From Treponema sp. UBA6988 (GTDB lineage: Bacteria > Spirochaetota > Spirochaetia > Treponematales > Treponemataceae), in assembly GCA_002448445.1 (NCBI GenBank), contig DJYC01000003.1, forward strand, positions 26,063-90,062: a stretch of DNA of 64,000 nucleotides, read 5' to 3'. This document shows positions 40,701 through 49,400 of this stretch, piece by piece. The notes below the pieces were generated by a model that saw only the letters and a program-made list of their open reading frames with translations, was not told where the DNA came from and made no database searches. Position numbers and translations under genes: made by a program. Position 1 is the stretch's first letter, and each line of letters starts with the position of its first letter.

Positions 40701-41809
40701 ATTACGTTATAGATATTTTTTCCAGCTAATTTTTCAAAATATTCTTTTAACTCAAAGTTTTTGTCTTTTTTGCCCTGGGGGTAGGAACCGTAGCGCGACT
40801 TTATGTCTGCTATCCTGAGTTCAAGATTTTTTGTTCCGTCCGCCGCACAGATGGAATCCAAAAGCTGAATCATTCTGTCGTAGTCATCATACTGAATTGC
40901 TCCAAGAAGATTTTCTATTTCGTTCATCTTTTCCTGAGGAAGATCAACTGTTCCAAACCAGTCCTCCATAATCTGCCTCTGGAAAGAATGGGTTAGGCAA
41001 ATTCGTGCAACGTTTTTGTAGCCAAAAGACATCATAAAATGATAGCCTTTGTAAACATGCGCTATGTAGCAGAATCCTTCCTGCCGTCCAATGTCGTGCA
41101 AAAGACCGTATATGTACGCAAGGTTGGGATTCATTTTTTCTTTTCTGCAATTTTGGTTAACGGCAAGTGCAAGTTTTTCCGCTGCCTCTGCTACAGCATG
41201 GCTGTGTTCTTTCCATGGGCCAGGATTTTTTGCCGCACCTTCTTTAAGCAAAAGTTCCGCCATGCATCTTGAAGGCTCCGAAGGAATTCCAATTAAACTT
41301 TCAAGAACCAGGGTGTCCCTTGCAATCATTACAATGTTAAAGTCGTCACTGTCGCGGTATTTTAGGTTTGCCTCTATGGCTTCTTTTATGGAAACAACCC
41401 TAAGCTCAAAACCAGCCTGGTCTTCGTAGTCATCCAAGTTCTGCTTTAGGATTTTTAGCTTTCCGTTTACCCTTTCTACATCGCATTCGTAATAGAATGA
41501 ATCCTGAACAAAAACAGTGTCCGCTTCTTTTGCTGATTTTTGGAAGCGGTGCGCTACGCCGTATTCTTTAACGCTTTGCGCAATAACTTTAAGCCCCACT
41601 TCTTCCTGAACCTCTCGCGACAGGGCTGCAATCTTGTCTTCTCCTTCATGGATTCCCCCACCGGGAAATTTGTAGTAACCAAGTTTGACAGCATACACAA
41701 GTGCAAGCTTGTCTTTTTCTACGTGGATTATTGCCCTTGCTGAGTCGCGTCTAAAACGCTTGCAGTTTTCACCGTAGTTTTTTAAGTCGAGTGTAAAAAG
41801 AGTTTTCAT
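40697..41809 (-). CDS. NUDIX hydrolase-HD domain fusion protein
   Basis: A 370-residue fusion. Residues 20-150 are a NUDIX hydrolase; the Nudix box is GGGIHEGEDKIAALSREVQE followed by EVGL, with all the metal-binding glutamates. Residues about 195-340 are an HD phosphohydrolase domain: HSHAVAEAAEKLA, then LLHDIGRQEGF with the HD pair and later a conserved Asp (LLDSICAADG). NUDIX enzymes cleave nucleoside diphosphates linked to another group, and HD domains hydrolyse phosphate esters, so it may act in two steps on one nucleotide. It heads an operon with two GNAT genes. Confidence 0.86.
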   Translation of the reverse strand: MKTLFTLDLKNYGENCKRFRRDSARAIIHVEKDKLALVYAVKLGYYKFPGGGIHEGEDKIAALSREVQEEVGLKVIAQSVKEYGVAHRFQKSAKEADTVFVQDSFYYECDVERVNGKLKILKQNLDDYEDQAGFELRVVSIKEAIEANLKYRDSDDFNIVMIARDTLVLESLIGIPSEPSRCMAELLLKEGAAKNPGPWKEHSHAVAEAAEKLALAVNQNCRKEKMNPNLAYIYGLLHDIGRQEGFCYIAHVYKGYHFMMSFGYKNVARICLTHSFQRQIMEDWFGTVDLPQEKMNEIENLLGAIQYDDYDRMIQLLDSICAADGTKNLELRIADIKSRYGSYPQGKKDKNFELKEYFEKLAGKNIYNVI

Positions 41810-41897
41810 TTTTCCTTATCTATTTATGTTTCTAATTATAACACCTTTCGTTTTTTTATACAATTTTTTAATCTTACCGGATGCCGATTTTTTTATG

Positions 41898-41936
41898 TTG
41901 ACTTTTCATTTTTCCTTTGTTAAAGTGTTTTTACCT
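41898..41936 (+). promoter_or_regulatory. Promoter of the HAD gene, short or no leader
   Basis: TTGACT (41898-41903), 17 bases, TAAAGT (41921-41926), then ten bases to the ATG. No Shine-Dalgarno lies between. Transcription from here would leave only about three untranslated bases. Confidence 0.6.
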
Positions 41937-42668
41937 ATGAAGTGTAATTTTCTTTTTGACTTGGACCAGACGCTGTTGGATTTTCATGCTTCAGAGCGCA
42001 AGGCACTTGAAATTGTGCTAAGGAATAACAGCTTACCCTTCTCGGATGGCATTTATTCTGCTTTTAAGGAATGCAACAAATCCCTCTGGCTTAAGCTTGA
42101 AAAAAAGGAAATTTCCAGAACGGATGTTTTTATGAACCGCTTTAAATATATTTTTGAAAAATGCGGTGGCGACGTGTCTACTTTGGATGCACTAAAGGTC
42201 AATAGTGATTTTATAAAGACAATGGCTGTGAACGGAGTTTTGCTTGCCGGTTCTTATGAATTTGTGGAAAGACTTAAGCGGGAAATAGAAGACTGCAAAA
42301 TATACATCGTATCAAATGGTGCTACTGTAAACGCAATGGGCAGACTAAAATCTACCGGGCTAGACAAGTTTATGGACGGCTTTTTTATAAGCGAAGACAT
42401 GGGGGCTGCAAAACCTGATCCTGCATTTTTTGACATTGTTTTTGAACGTATAAAGCAACCCAGAGAATCGTGCATTGTTATAGGAGACTCGCTTTCTTCT
42501 GACATGCTTGGCGCAAAGAACGCATCCCTTAGCTCCGTTTGGTTCATGCCAGAAGGGGATGTGGAAAGTGCCATGCGAGAGTACGACATTGATTTTTCTG
42601 CCGGCTCTTATGATGAGCTTTTTTGCGTTCTTAAAAATTGGGCAAATGGACTAGGTGGCAAGGCTTAG
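41937..42668 (+). CDS. HAD-superfamily hydrolase, YjjG-like nucleotidase
   Basis: A 243-residue subclass I HAD enzyme. Motif I is FLFDLDQTLLDF, with the nucleophile Asp near residue 8, motif II is VSNGATVNAM, and motifs III and IV are KPDPAFFD and VIGDSLSSDMLGAKN. Length and motif I match the YjjG group that removes phosphate from pyrimidine and non-canonical nucleoside monophosphates. The downstream ATG was chosen over an upstream in-frame ATG because the residues before it are not HAD-like and a promoter overlaps them. It overlaps the convergent methyltransferase gene by four bases. Confidence 0.88.
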   Translation: MKCNFLFDLDQTLLDFHASERKALEIVLRNNSLPFSDGIYSAFKECNKSLWLKLEKKEISRTDVFMNRFKYIFEKCGGDVSTLDALKVNSDFIKTMAVNGVLLAGSYEFVERLKREIEDCKIYIVSNGATVNAMGRLKSTGLDKFMDGFFISEDMGAAKPDPAFFDIVFERIKQPRESCIVIGDSLSSDMLGAKNASLSSVWFMPEGDVESAMREYDIDFSAGSYDELFCVLKNWANGLGGKA

Positions 42669-43288
42669 ATTTTTTTGAAGTCTATCCTTACAAGTGCCTT
42701 TCCATTTGGCAGGGCTTGGCAGTTTTGGCTTAGCTTTTCGTATCCAATTTCTTTCATTGCAGTTACAAGAGCATCTTCTTCCATCTGGCAGTGGACTTTA
42801 TCAAGTCTGTCAAAGGCGTGGAGGTAGGGTGAGTCGGAAACCCAATTTTCTTTGTCTGTGTTGATTTGAATTACGCAAGACACATATTCTGCTTTTACAT
42901 GGGCAACTACTTTTTTGAATGCTTCGTAGCCAATGTATTCAATCAGTAAATTTGCAATTACAAGTTGGGACTTTGGAAGGCTGTCGTATTCCTTTATCAA
43001 GTCCACCTGCAGGCAGTCAAGTGTTTCTCCTAAGCTTCTGTATCTTTCTGCTACGGCTTTTAAATATTCTTTGTTTATGTCCACGCCGTAAACTTTCTGA
43101 TACTTTTCTTTTCTAACATGATTGAGTCCGTTCCCGCCGGCAACACCAAGCACCATTGCAGATGTTACGGGGTATGATTCAAACTGATCTTTCATGATGG
43201 AATTCATAGCCTGCAATTGTTTTACAGAATCCAAGCTCATGTGTTTTTCATAGTCATCAAGTTTTATTTCTTCCCAAGGGTTCGCCAT
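42665..43288 (-). CDS. Class I SAM-dependent methyltransferase
   Basis: A 207-residue protein with a Rossmann methyltransferase core. AMVLGVAGGNGLNHV is the SAM-binding glycine loop, VYGVDINKEYL the acidic ribose contact, and LDCLQVDLIKEYDSLP leads to the active-site strand QLVIANLLIEYIGY. The target is unknown. AGAGGAG precedes the ATG. It follows the hexapeptide acetyltransferase gene by 13 bases, so the two are likely cotranscribed. Confidence 0.87.
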   Translation of the reverse strand: MANPWEEIKLDDYEKHMSLDSVKQLQAMNSIMKDQFESYPVTSAMVLGVAGGNGLNHVRKEKYQKVYGVDINKEYLKAVAERYRSLGETLDCLQVDLIKEYDSLPKSQLVIANLLIEYIGYEAFKKVVAHVKAEYVSCVIQINTDKENWVSDSPYLHAFDRLDKVHCQMEEDALVTAMKEIGYEKLSQNCQALPNGKALVRIDFKKI

Positions 43289-43301
43289 TTTTCTCCTCTT
43301 G

Positions 43302-43913
43302 TTATTTGTAGTCGTCTACGTCAAATTTTCTGTCGCGGTAGTAATATTCTCTGTCCTCTTCTGTTATTTTTCGGAGGATGCGGCAGGGGTTTCCAACTGC
43401 AATCACGTTGGCGGGTATGTCTTTTGTTACGACGCTTCCTGCTCCTATAACAACGTTGTCTCCTATGGTAACGCCCGGCATTATGCAGGTGTTTCCACCA
43501 ATCCATACATTGTTTCCGATTGTTACGTCAATTCCGTATTCGTAGCCTGAATTGCGGGAGTCAGGATGAATTGGGTGGCCTGCGGTGTAAATGGCAACAT
43601 TTGGTGCAATCTGGACATTGTCTCCCATCTTTACTTTTCCAACGTCCAAGACTACAAAGTTGTAGTTTGCAAAGAACCACTCTCCAACTTCTATGTTGTA
43701 GCCGTAGTCGCAGTGAAAGGGGGCTTCTATGTTAATCCACTTGCCGGTCTTTCCCAGTATTTCTTTTATGAGCCTAGTCTTCTCTTCTTTTTCTTCTGGG
43801 GGAAGGTTGTTGTATTTAAAAATTTTCTTTTTGTTTTCGAAGCGCTCTTCTTCCAGTCCATCCATCCATGGCTTGTAGGGAAGGTTTGCCAACATTCGTT
43901 CTTTGTGATTCAT
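43302..43913 (-). CDS. Maltose O-acetyltransferase-like hexapeptide acyltransferase
   Basis: A 203-residue left-handed beta-helix acetyltransferase. It begins with the Mac domain (ERMLANLPYKPWMDGLEEER) and the hexapeptide repeats run from about residue 70 to 185 (NVQIAPNVAIYTAGHPIHPD; NVWIGGNTCIMPGVTIGDNV). The catalytic histidine is in TAGHPIH. Relatives transfer acetyl groups to maltose, galactose or Nod-factor sugars. AGAGG precedes the start. It is followed by a methyltransferase. Confidence 0.92.
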   Translation of the reverse strand: MNHKERMLANLPYKPWMDGLEEERFENKKKIFKYNNLPPEEKEEKTRLIKEILGKTGKWINIEAPFHCDYGYNIEVGEWFFANYNFVVLDVGKVKMGDNVQIAPNVAIYTAGHPIHPDSRNSGYEYGIDVTIGNNVWIGGNTCIMPGVTIGDNVVIGAGSVVTKDIPANVIAVGNPCRILRKITEEDREYYYRDRKFDVDDYK

Positions 43914-43933
43914 TTATGCCTCTTTGTATATTT

Positions 43934-44300
43934 TTAGTTAAAAAGATCCTTTCCTTTTTCGTAAGCGGTTTTAAGGTTTTTGTCCCAGTCCAACTTTCGC
44001 GAATCAAGTTCCCTTGTCATGCCGGGAAAGAGTACAAAGTCTGATTCTTTTGCACGGTCAAAAATCCTGTCGTTTATCATGACTTTTTTCATGCTATCCA
44101 AAAGATCGAATTTTTCCAAGCGGTCCATTGTGTTTCCGGCAGTTACAAGAAAAAGTGCCTTGTCCAAAGTTTTCATTGCTCGGTTTGTGCCGTAAGCAAA
44201 GCCGTAAGTCCATACCCTGTCAAACCAGCCTACGAGTTTTGCGGGCGCTTCTGTCCAAAAGACAGGATAAGCGCAGAAAACTACTAGCTGAGCGTGAACT
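43934..44300 (-). pseudogene. NAD(P)H oxidoreductase (flavodoxin-like), N-terminally truncated
   Basis: An open frame encodes QLVVFCAYPVFWTEAP, AKLVGWFDRVWTYGFAYG and an intact C-terminal part, matching the second half of NAD(P)H:quinone oxidoreductases of the Flavodoxin_2 family. The first half (the FMN loop, about 60 residues) is missing; the frame runs backward into the last codons of tonB instead. An internal ATG (MKTLDKALFLV) could give an 80-residue product without the flavin site. The break is exactly at the tonB end. Confidence 0.75.
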
Positions 44301-44895
44301 TTACCGGGTAGCGGTAGCGTACGGCACAGTTCTTTCCGTTTGCGTTTGCAGGGACACAGGTAATGCCGTCAAGGGCAGCAACAGCAGCTTGTGCAAAGCC
44401 GTGTCCCGGATCCTTGAGGACTTTTATCTTGCGGATGACGCCGTTTGCATCGATGTAAAGCTCCAGGTAGACGACTGCCTCAATTCCCTGCTTTAATGCC
44501 ATGGGCGGGTATACTATGCGGGATAGGACTTCGCGGCTTGGAATAATCGGCACGGAAGAAATTTTGTGCTGGGGAAGGTATTCCTCCTGCTCCGAAGAGG
44601 AAGCATTTTGCTCAACCTGGACCTCTTCCTTTGTCTCCACAATCTTTTCCGAAGATTTTGGCTGGTTTGCAACCTTTACGACCTGCTTTTTTTCTACAGG
44701 CGGTGGCGGCGGAACGTATTCCTGAATGTCCACCAGCTTGAAAACCTCTGCCTCGCGGTAATCCACCGTCTCCACTGGCTTTTCCTTTGCGGAAAAATTG
44801 AAGGCATAAAAAGCGGCAACGTGAAGAAGCAGGGCAATTCCAAAGAGAAGGGGCCTTGCGAATTGAGCATATTTTGAAAGTTTGTCAACGTCCAT
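44284..44895 (-). CDS. tonB: TonB family energy-coupling protein
   Basis: A 203-residue inner-membrane protein that transmits proton-motive force to outer-membrane receptors. A membrane helix lies at residues 13-32 (RPLLFGIALLLHVAAFYAF), followed by a proline segment (YVPPPPPVEKK), a charged periplasmic linker and the C-terminal TonB domain (VVYLELYIDANGVIRKIKVL; end CAVRYRYPVKFTLS). It is the last gene of an exbB-exbD-exbD-tonB operon. Its 3' end coincides with the truncation point of an unrelated oxidoreductase. Confidence 0.93.
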   Translation of the reverse strand: MDVDKLSKYAQFARPLLFGIALLLHVAAFYAFNFSAKEKPVETVDYREAEVFKLVDIQEYVPPPPPVEKKQVVKVANQPKSSEKIVETKEEVQVEQNASSSEQEEYLPQHKISSVPIIPSREVLSRIVYPPMALKQGIEAVVYLELYIDANGVIRKIKVLKDPGHGFAQAAVAALDGITCVPANANGKNCAVRYRYPVKFTLS

Positions 44896-44896
44896 T

Positions 44897-45298
44897 TTAT
44901 TTTTCCCTCACAACAAAACTGACAACCCTGTGCTGAAGCGACTGCAAGACTGAAACGACCGAGTTCACGTGCTTATAGGGTGTGTCCTTGTCTGCAATAA
45001 CGTGAATCCGCACTGAAGGATTTTTTGCGATTGCGCCTACGACTGCCCGCTCAAGGCCAACGTAGTCAAGCGTTTCTCCTTCTGCAGAAATCACGCCGTT
45101 CTTTTGTACCCAGATTTCAAAATTTGAGTCGGCCTGGGTGCGCTCCAGAACCGTGCTCTCAGAATAGTTTATTTTTTCTTCGTAACGCTGGTTCATAAGC
45201 GAAATAAGCATTATAAAAATAAGCAGAAGGAAGCCGATGTCCGACATTGATGAAGTTGTTATCGACAGCTTCCGCCTTTTCATTCTAAGTTTGACCAT
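44897..45298 (-). CDS. exbD: ExbD/TolR-like biopolymer transport protein, copy 2
   Basis: A 133-residue protein with a short basic N-terminus (KLRMKRRKLSITTSSMSDIG), one membrane helix (FLLLIFIMLISLMNQ) with the key aspartate just before it, and a periplasmic ExbD domain (HVIADKDTPYKHVNSVVSVL). It forms the proton-driven complex with ExbB and TonB. GGAG lies before the ATG. Two different ExbD copies in a row are often seen in TonB systems outside the enterics. Confidence 0.92.
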   Translation of the reverse strand: MVKLRMKRRKLSITTSSMSDIGFLLLIFIMLISLMNQRYEEKINYSESTVLERTQADSNFEIWVQKNGVISAEGETLDYVGLERAVVGAIAKNPSVRIHVIADKDTPYKHVNSVVSVLQSLQHRVVSFVVREK

Positions 45299-45350
45299 AG
45301 TTCACTCCAAAGTTCACTCTGATTAGCCGCACTGTTTTTGCTGCTACGGA

Positions 45351-45758
45351 TTACTGCCCGTCTTCCATCCTGAAGGAGAAATTCTCCACCTTAAGGCTTC
45401 TTATCGTGGAAATTACGTCAACGACCTTCTGGTAGGGCGTTTCGGAATTTATTGTGAGCAGGAAGGTAAGGTTGGGCCAAGTCCTTAGCTTTTCGCTGAT
45501 TTTTGTGGACAGGTCTTCCATTTTGATTTCGCTTCCGTCCATATAGATGCTTCCGTCTGCCGAAAGCGAACACTTTAAGATGTCCTGGGTGTTCACTACG
45601 ATGGGCTTTTCCTTGGAAGGCAGGTTGAGCAGAAAGCCCTTGTTTACGTTGAATCCTGCAATCACGATAAAGAAAATTATCAGCAGGAAGGACAGGTCGT
45701 TAAGAGAGCCGGAACTTCCCGCATCCTCTAGGTTACGCCGTGTAAGTCTTTTTATCAT
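45351..45758 (-). CDS. exbD: ExbD/TolR-like biopolymer transport protein, copy 1
   Basis: A 135-residue ExbD: basic start (KRLTRRNLEDAGSSGSLND), a membrane helix (LSFLLIIFFIVIAGFNVNKG) and the periplasmic domain (NSETPYQKVVDVISTIRSL). The ATG was placed after GAGG inside the end of exbB, overlapping that gene by 26 bases, because upstream starts would add non-conserved residues. Compared with copy 2 it has a different helix polar residue pattern, so the two may form a heteromer. Confidence 0.91.
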   Translation of the reverse strand: MIKRLTRRNLEDAGSSGSLNDLSFLLIIFFIVIAGFNVNKGFLLNLPSKEKPIVVNTQDILKCSLSADGSIYMDGSEIKMEDLSTKISEKLRTWPNLTFLLTINSETPYQKVVDVISTIRSLKVENFSFRMEDGQ

Positions 45759-46425
45759 AGCCAGCCTCAACTGCAATTTGCGAATCAGGTTCAGCCTTTT
45801 CCATGTCGATAAGCTCTGGCACAAGGTCGTTGATGGCCTTTGTTGCCTCTGCCGCAAAGCGGTCAATCTTCTGAATCAAAAGGTTGTATGCAATCAGGGC
45901 GACGATTGCGATAATCAGGCCGAATACAGTCGTAATCAGGGCCTCGTAGATTCCTCCTGCAACAAGCTGGGCGTTTACGTCGGTTGCCTGTGCGATTGAC
46001 TGGAATGCCCCAATCATGCCGGAAACAGTTCCCAAAAAGCCTGTAAGCGGGGCAAGGGAAGAAAGTGCCGTAAGATAGTTGAATCCGTTTTCCATGCGGC
46101 GAAGTCTTTCCTGGGCTTCTGCCTCTGCCGCACGCTCCATCCTGCTTTCTCCGTACTTTGAATTCTGGAGGAGGGCGAGGAGAATTGATGCAACTGTCTG
46201 CTTGTGGTTGAAGGAGGCAAGGTATTCCTCCGCCTCTGCCTTTTTACCCTGCTGCAGGTAGCCAAGCACCTTGTCGCGCACCGGGGCCACCTTGCAGTTG
46301 TGCCAGGCAAGGTAAATGCAGCGTTCTATTACGATGGCGATGGTCGCCACGGAGAATGCAAGGAGAACCCACATGAAGGGGCCACCAAGTTTGAACAATT
46401 CGATTAAGCTGAATCCTTTTTCCAT
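45733..46425 (-). CDS. exbB: ExbB/TolQ proton channel
   Basis: A 230-residue inner-membrane protein with three helices: about residues 15-35 (PFMWVLLAFSVATIAIVIER), 130-150 (LAPLTGFLGTVSGMIGAFQS) and 175-200 (EALITTVFGLIIAIVALIAY). The second and third helices carry the conserved threonine and glycine residues of the MotA/TolQ/ExbB proton pathway. It pentamerises around ExbD and powers TonB. AGGAG precedes the ATG and the operon begins with the ECF-type element some 75 bases upstream. Confidence 0.94.
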   Translation of the reverse strand: MEKGFSLIELFKLGGPFMWVLLAFSVATIAIVIERCIYLAWHNCKVAPVRDKVLGYLQQGKKAEAEEYLASFNHKQTVASILLALLQNSKYGESRMERAAEAEAQERLRRMENGFNYLTALSSLAPLTGFLGTVSGMIGAFQSIAQATDVNAQLVAGGIYEALITTVFGLIIAIVALIAYNLLIQKIDRFAAEATKAINDLVPELIDMEKAEPDSQIAVEAGYDKKTYTA

Positions 46426-46501
46426 TTTTATACTCCTGAATGTTTTAAGGGTGCCTCTAAAAACTTTTGCTTTTGTAGCATCCCTTAATCGCTTCTATAA
46501 A

Positions 46502-46532
46502 ATATAACACCCCGGACTGGCCGGAGTGTCAC
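46502..46532 (-). promoter_or_regulatory. Shared ECF-type promoter element, site 3 (exbB operon)
   Basis: On the minus strand GTGACAC, 15 bases, GTGTTATAT. Spacing is identical to sites 1 and 2; only the -10-like half differs (GTGTTATAT in place of GTGTCTAAT). A T-rich (A-rich on minus) run precedes it. The 5' untranslated region would be about 70 bases. Confidence 0.7.
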
Positions 46533-46587
46533 TTTTTTTTTGTGTTTTTTATGCCTATAATTTTATGCCGCTGGAAGCTGGCCTTGT

Positions 46588-49116
46588 CTAGAAGCTAACC
46601 TTTAGTCCCAGCGAAGGAATCGGTATTCCCAGGTTAAAGTCTGCGCTTTCCCTTACGTCGCTCATTTCTCCAGTGTAGCGGTCGAATGACCTGTCGCCCT
46701 TTGGCGCGTACAGATTCACGAAGGCATCCTGGAGGGCAAAGTAGAATTCCCAGTTGGTCTTGTCGTTGTTGGTCTTCCACTGGTAGGCAATCCTAAGGTC
46801 AACTGGACAGGAAATCTGGTTTCTGAGGCTGTCGCTGTAGAAGGAGCTGCGGGTGTAGCGCTGGATTACGCTTCCGTCGTCCATCATTGCGGCATAGCAG
46901 CCCACGTCGCCGGTCTTGTCCTTTGGCTCACCTGTTGCAAGGGTTCCCTTTACGGTAAATGTCCAGCCCTTTGCGAAGTGCCAGTTTGAAACAAGGTTTA
47001 CCGTGTGGAAGCGGTGGTAATGCGGATAGTACCATTCGTCCAGAGGGTCTCCGTACATGGAACTTGGTGCGTACACTCCGTCCTTTATGTTTGCCGGGTT
47101 CATGAAGCGGGAATAGATGAATGAATATGAAAGGTAGCCGTCCCATGCGCCTCCAACTTTCTTTTCTATCATCGTGTCAACTCCGAACACGTGGCCCTTT
47201 CCGTCCGACTTTGCAGTAACGTCAATGTTCTGGTAGTTGCTGCTTGCATCTGTTGCCGAGTAGGCGTAAATCCTTGAAAGGTAATAGCGGTAGTATGACT
47301 CAAGCTTAAAATTCCATCCGCCTTCCAGGTTCACGTCCGTGCCCAGTACGGAGAAGATGGCCCTGTTTGGGTGCATGTCAAAGTTCTTTACGCCCATGTC
47401 CTTGGAGAGAATCATTGCCTCGCGGGGAATGGAGACAAAGAGGCCTGAGCCAGCCGTAAAGGAAACCTTTTCCACGCTGCCAAGATTGCGCCAGGGGGTA
47501 TAGGTTACGCTTGCGCGGGGGCATAGGTCAGGAAGAAAATTCACCCTAAAGTCGTCGTCGCTGTTCCAAAGGGTTATGAATTCTCCCCTGACACCGACTT
47601 CTGCCTGAACGGGGTCATTTTCGCCACCGAATTCCCATGTGAGGAATGCAGCATTGTCAAGAATGCAGTTTCCCTTGGTTTCGCTTGAAAAATTCACCCT
47701 TCTAAAGAGCCAGTTGCCGTTGATTTCAAGGTCTGTCCAGCCGGCCTGCTTTTCCGTAGTCTTTGATGTGGAAAATGTCTCTTCCACGCCGGCGCAGATG
47801 TGGTTCTTTTCGTCAATCTCAATTTCACCTTCAACCCTTCCTGATACAAGGTGGTTGTCAATTTTTTCTATCATGCTGGAATTGAGGTTTGGAATGTCGT
47901 AGGATGCACCTGATGCAACGCCGGGAAGAAAGCCGTATTTGCTGACAAAATCATCGTTGAACTTGATGGAGCCACTTTCCGTAAGGTTCATGTCCATGTC
48001 CTCGAACATGCCGTTGTAGGAAAGGTTGCCGCGGAAAAGCAGCTTGTCGCTTGCAAGGTATTTTACCCTTATTCCGCCCAGTGCCTGGTAGATGTCGTAG
48101 TCCATTATGGCTCGTGTCTTTAGGCCATCCTCTTCCTCTGTCTGGTCAATTTCGAGTCCGTCGCTTCCAAAGAAACCTATTATGGAAAAGGAAAGCTCCG
48201 GGCTTGGGTTAAGGTCTGTCTTTACAAAAAAGTCCCGGATGTAGGGTGCCCTCTTGATATAGTCAAGGTCGCCAATGTCCGCTTTCTTGAATCCCCATAC
48301 AACCGGGTCAAGGTAGCTTATGTGGGCTCCCATCAGCATTCCTCCTAGGTCCTTTCCAAAGGGAACTTGTGCAAAGGCATCCGCGCATGTTGTTGAAAGG
48401 CCTGCGTTCAAGTGGAAGTTTTCGTAGTCAGGGGTTATTGTGCTTGCTTCCAAAAGGCCTGCACTTGCCCTGCCGTAGCGGGAAGAAAATACGCCGTTTG
48501 AAAGCTTTATTGAATCCACCATCGACGGATTGAAAATTGAAACTCCGCCGCCCCAGTGCCAGGGGTAAACCGTGTACATTCCGTCCAGAAGGCAGGCTGC
48601 TTCCCTTGGGTCACCGCCACGGATAGAAGGCTCCGTTCCCCATGCGCCGCTGTATGAAACGCCAGGCAGCGTGCGGATGGAAGCCATGCAGTCTTCCACA
48701 AGACCTATGTTTGCAGTCGTGTGCATCTGCTCCTTTGTCATCACCTTTGCAACGCCGACTTTTTCCTCCGTCTTTTCCGGGGCAGCGCGGTTAACCACAA
48801 GCTCCTTTCCTTCAATTACGTCTGCAAGGCTCATGTTGATTACAAGGGCTTTTCCCGTTCCCGAGAATTTTACGGAAACTTCCTTGTAGCCGGGGAGGCT
48901 TGCCCTGATTGTGCCGGATGTTACGCTGTCGGGAAGATTGAGGACTGCATTTCCGTCTTCGTCCGCATAGCCCGTAATCCTTGGGTTTGCCTCCAGGGTA
49001 AGTTTCGCGCCCTCAAGCGGAAAGTCAAGGTCTTTGTCTATTACAGAAATTCTAAGTCCCGCCGCAAAAGCAAAGGCTGGAACAATTGTCATAAGCAAAG
49101 CAACTAATTTTTTCAT
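46588..49116 (-). CDS. TonB-dependent outer-membrane receptor
   Basis: An 842-residue receptor. Signal peptide at residues 1-19 (KKLVALLMTIVPAFAFA), a carboxypeptidase-regulatory-like beta domain to about 95 (DFPLEGAKLTLEANPRITGY), plug domain about 110-225 (ASIRTLPGVSYSGAWGTEPS; IRGGDPREAACLLDGMY) and a 22-strand-type barrel ending in the aromatic SLGLKVSF. It would import a large ligand such as a siderophore, cobalamin, heme or glycan using TonB; none is specified. Its own ECF-type promoter lies directly upstream, and GAGG precedes the ATG. Spirochaete relatives occur in Leptospira; such receptors are less usual among treponemes. Confidence 0.92.
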   Translation of the reverse strand: MKKLVALLMTIVPAFAFAAGLRISVIDKDLDFPLEGAKLTLEANPRITGYADEDGNAVLNLPDSVTSGTIRASLPGYKEVSVKFSGTGKALVINMSLADVIEGKELVVNRAAPEKTEEKVGVAKVMTKEQMHTTANIGLVEDCMASIRTLPGVSYSGAWGTEPSIRGGDPREAACLLDGMYTVYPWHWGGGVSIFNPSMVDSIKLSNGVFSSRYGRASAGLLEASTITPDYENFHLNAGLSTTCADAFAQVPFGKDLGGMLMGAHISYLDPVVWGFKKADIGDLDYIKRAPYIRDFFVKTDLNPSPELSFSIIGFFGSDGLEIDQTEEEDGLKTRAIMDYDIYQALGGIRVKYLASDKLLFRGNLSYNGMFEDMDMNLTESGSIKFNDDFVSKYGFLPGVASGASYDIPNLNSSMIEKIDNHLVSGRVEGEIEIDEKNHICAGVEETFSTSKTTEKQAGWTDLEINGNWLFRRVNFSSETKGNCILDNAAFLTWEFGGENDPVQAEVGVRGEFITLWNSDDDFRVNFLPDLCPRASVTYTPWRNLGSVEKVSFTAGSGLFVSIPREAMILSKDMGVKNFDMHPNRAIFSVLGTDVNLEGGWNFKLESYYRYYLSRIYAYSATDASSNYQNIDVTAKSDGKGHVFGVDTMIEKKVGGAWDGYLSYSFIYSRFMNPANIKDGVYAPSSMYGDPLDEWYYPHYHRFHTVNLVSNWHFAKGWTFTVKGTLATGEPKDKTGDVGCYAAMMDDGSVIQRYTRSSFYSDSLRNQISCPVDLRIAYQWKTNNDKTNWEFYFALQDAFVNLYAPKGDRSFDRYTGEMSDVRESADFNLGIPIPSLGLKVSF

Positions 49117-49134
49117 TTTATAACCTCGTTATTC

Positions 49135-49165
49135 ATTAGACACGCGAGGCTGAAAAATGTGTCAC
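49135..49165 (-). promoter_or_regulatory. Shared ECF-type promoter element, site 2 (receptor gene)
   Basis: GTGACAC, 15 bases, GTGTCTAAT on the minus strand, equal to site 1 in both halves and also in the four bases after GTGACAC (ATTT). Transcription would begin about a dozen bases before the receptor ATG. Confidence 0.75.
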
Positions 49166-49229
49166 TTTTTAATGCTTTCTTTTTGGACGAAAGGCCATAT
49201 TTAACTGTGCCTGGCACTACGTGGCCAGC

Positions 49230-49348
49230 CAGGGCCATATTTCGCCCCGCTTTGCGGGGTTCCGGCTTACGCCTCCATTGCTGGGGTTCGACAAGCTCAC
49301 CCGCCAGCAACGAGTTGCAAGCAACTCGCCCCTCCAATCGGGCGTAGG
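49230..49348 (-). repeat. Dispersed hairpin element, copy 3
   Basis: Read on the minus strand: CCTACGCCCGATTGGAGGGGC, then stem GAGTTGC/GCAACTC (49312-49327 on plus, 2-base loop), a middle part, GGAACCCCG (49255-49263) and a final stem CCCCGC/GCGGGG (49245-49259). It fills most of the gap between the caspase-like gene and the receptor promoter. Confidence 0.75.
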
Positions 49349-49400
49349 CTGGTGGGCAAGAAATTACTATTCTAGGGTATGCAACCCTAACTGCACCAAC

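Noticed and set aside
14500..44300. A chromosomal integron cassette array, suggested by many small genes of similar kind on one strand
   Set aside because: Gene spacing is a few bases with overlapping ATGA junctions and no recurrent attC-like palindromes between genes, and no integrase was seen. Operon structure with local duplication explains it better.
49135..49165. Rho-independent terminator of the gene to the right, from GACAC/GTGTC followed by T run
   Set aside because: The arms are only five bases, the loop is 15 bases, and the same element with the same spacing precedes three genes on the same strand, so a promoter or operator is far more likely.
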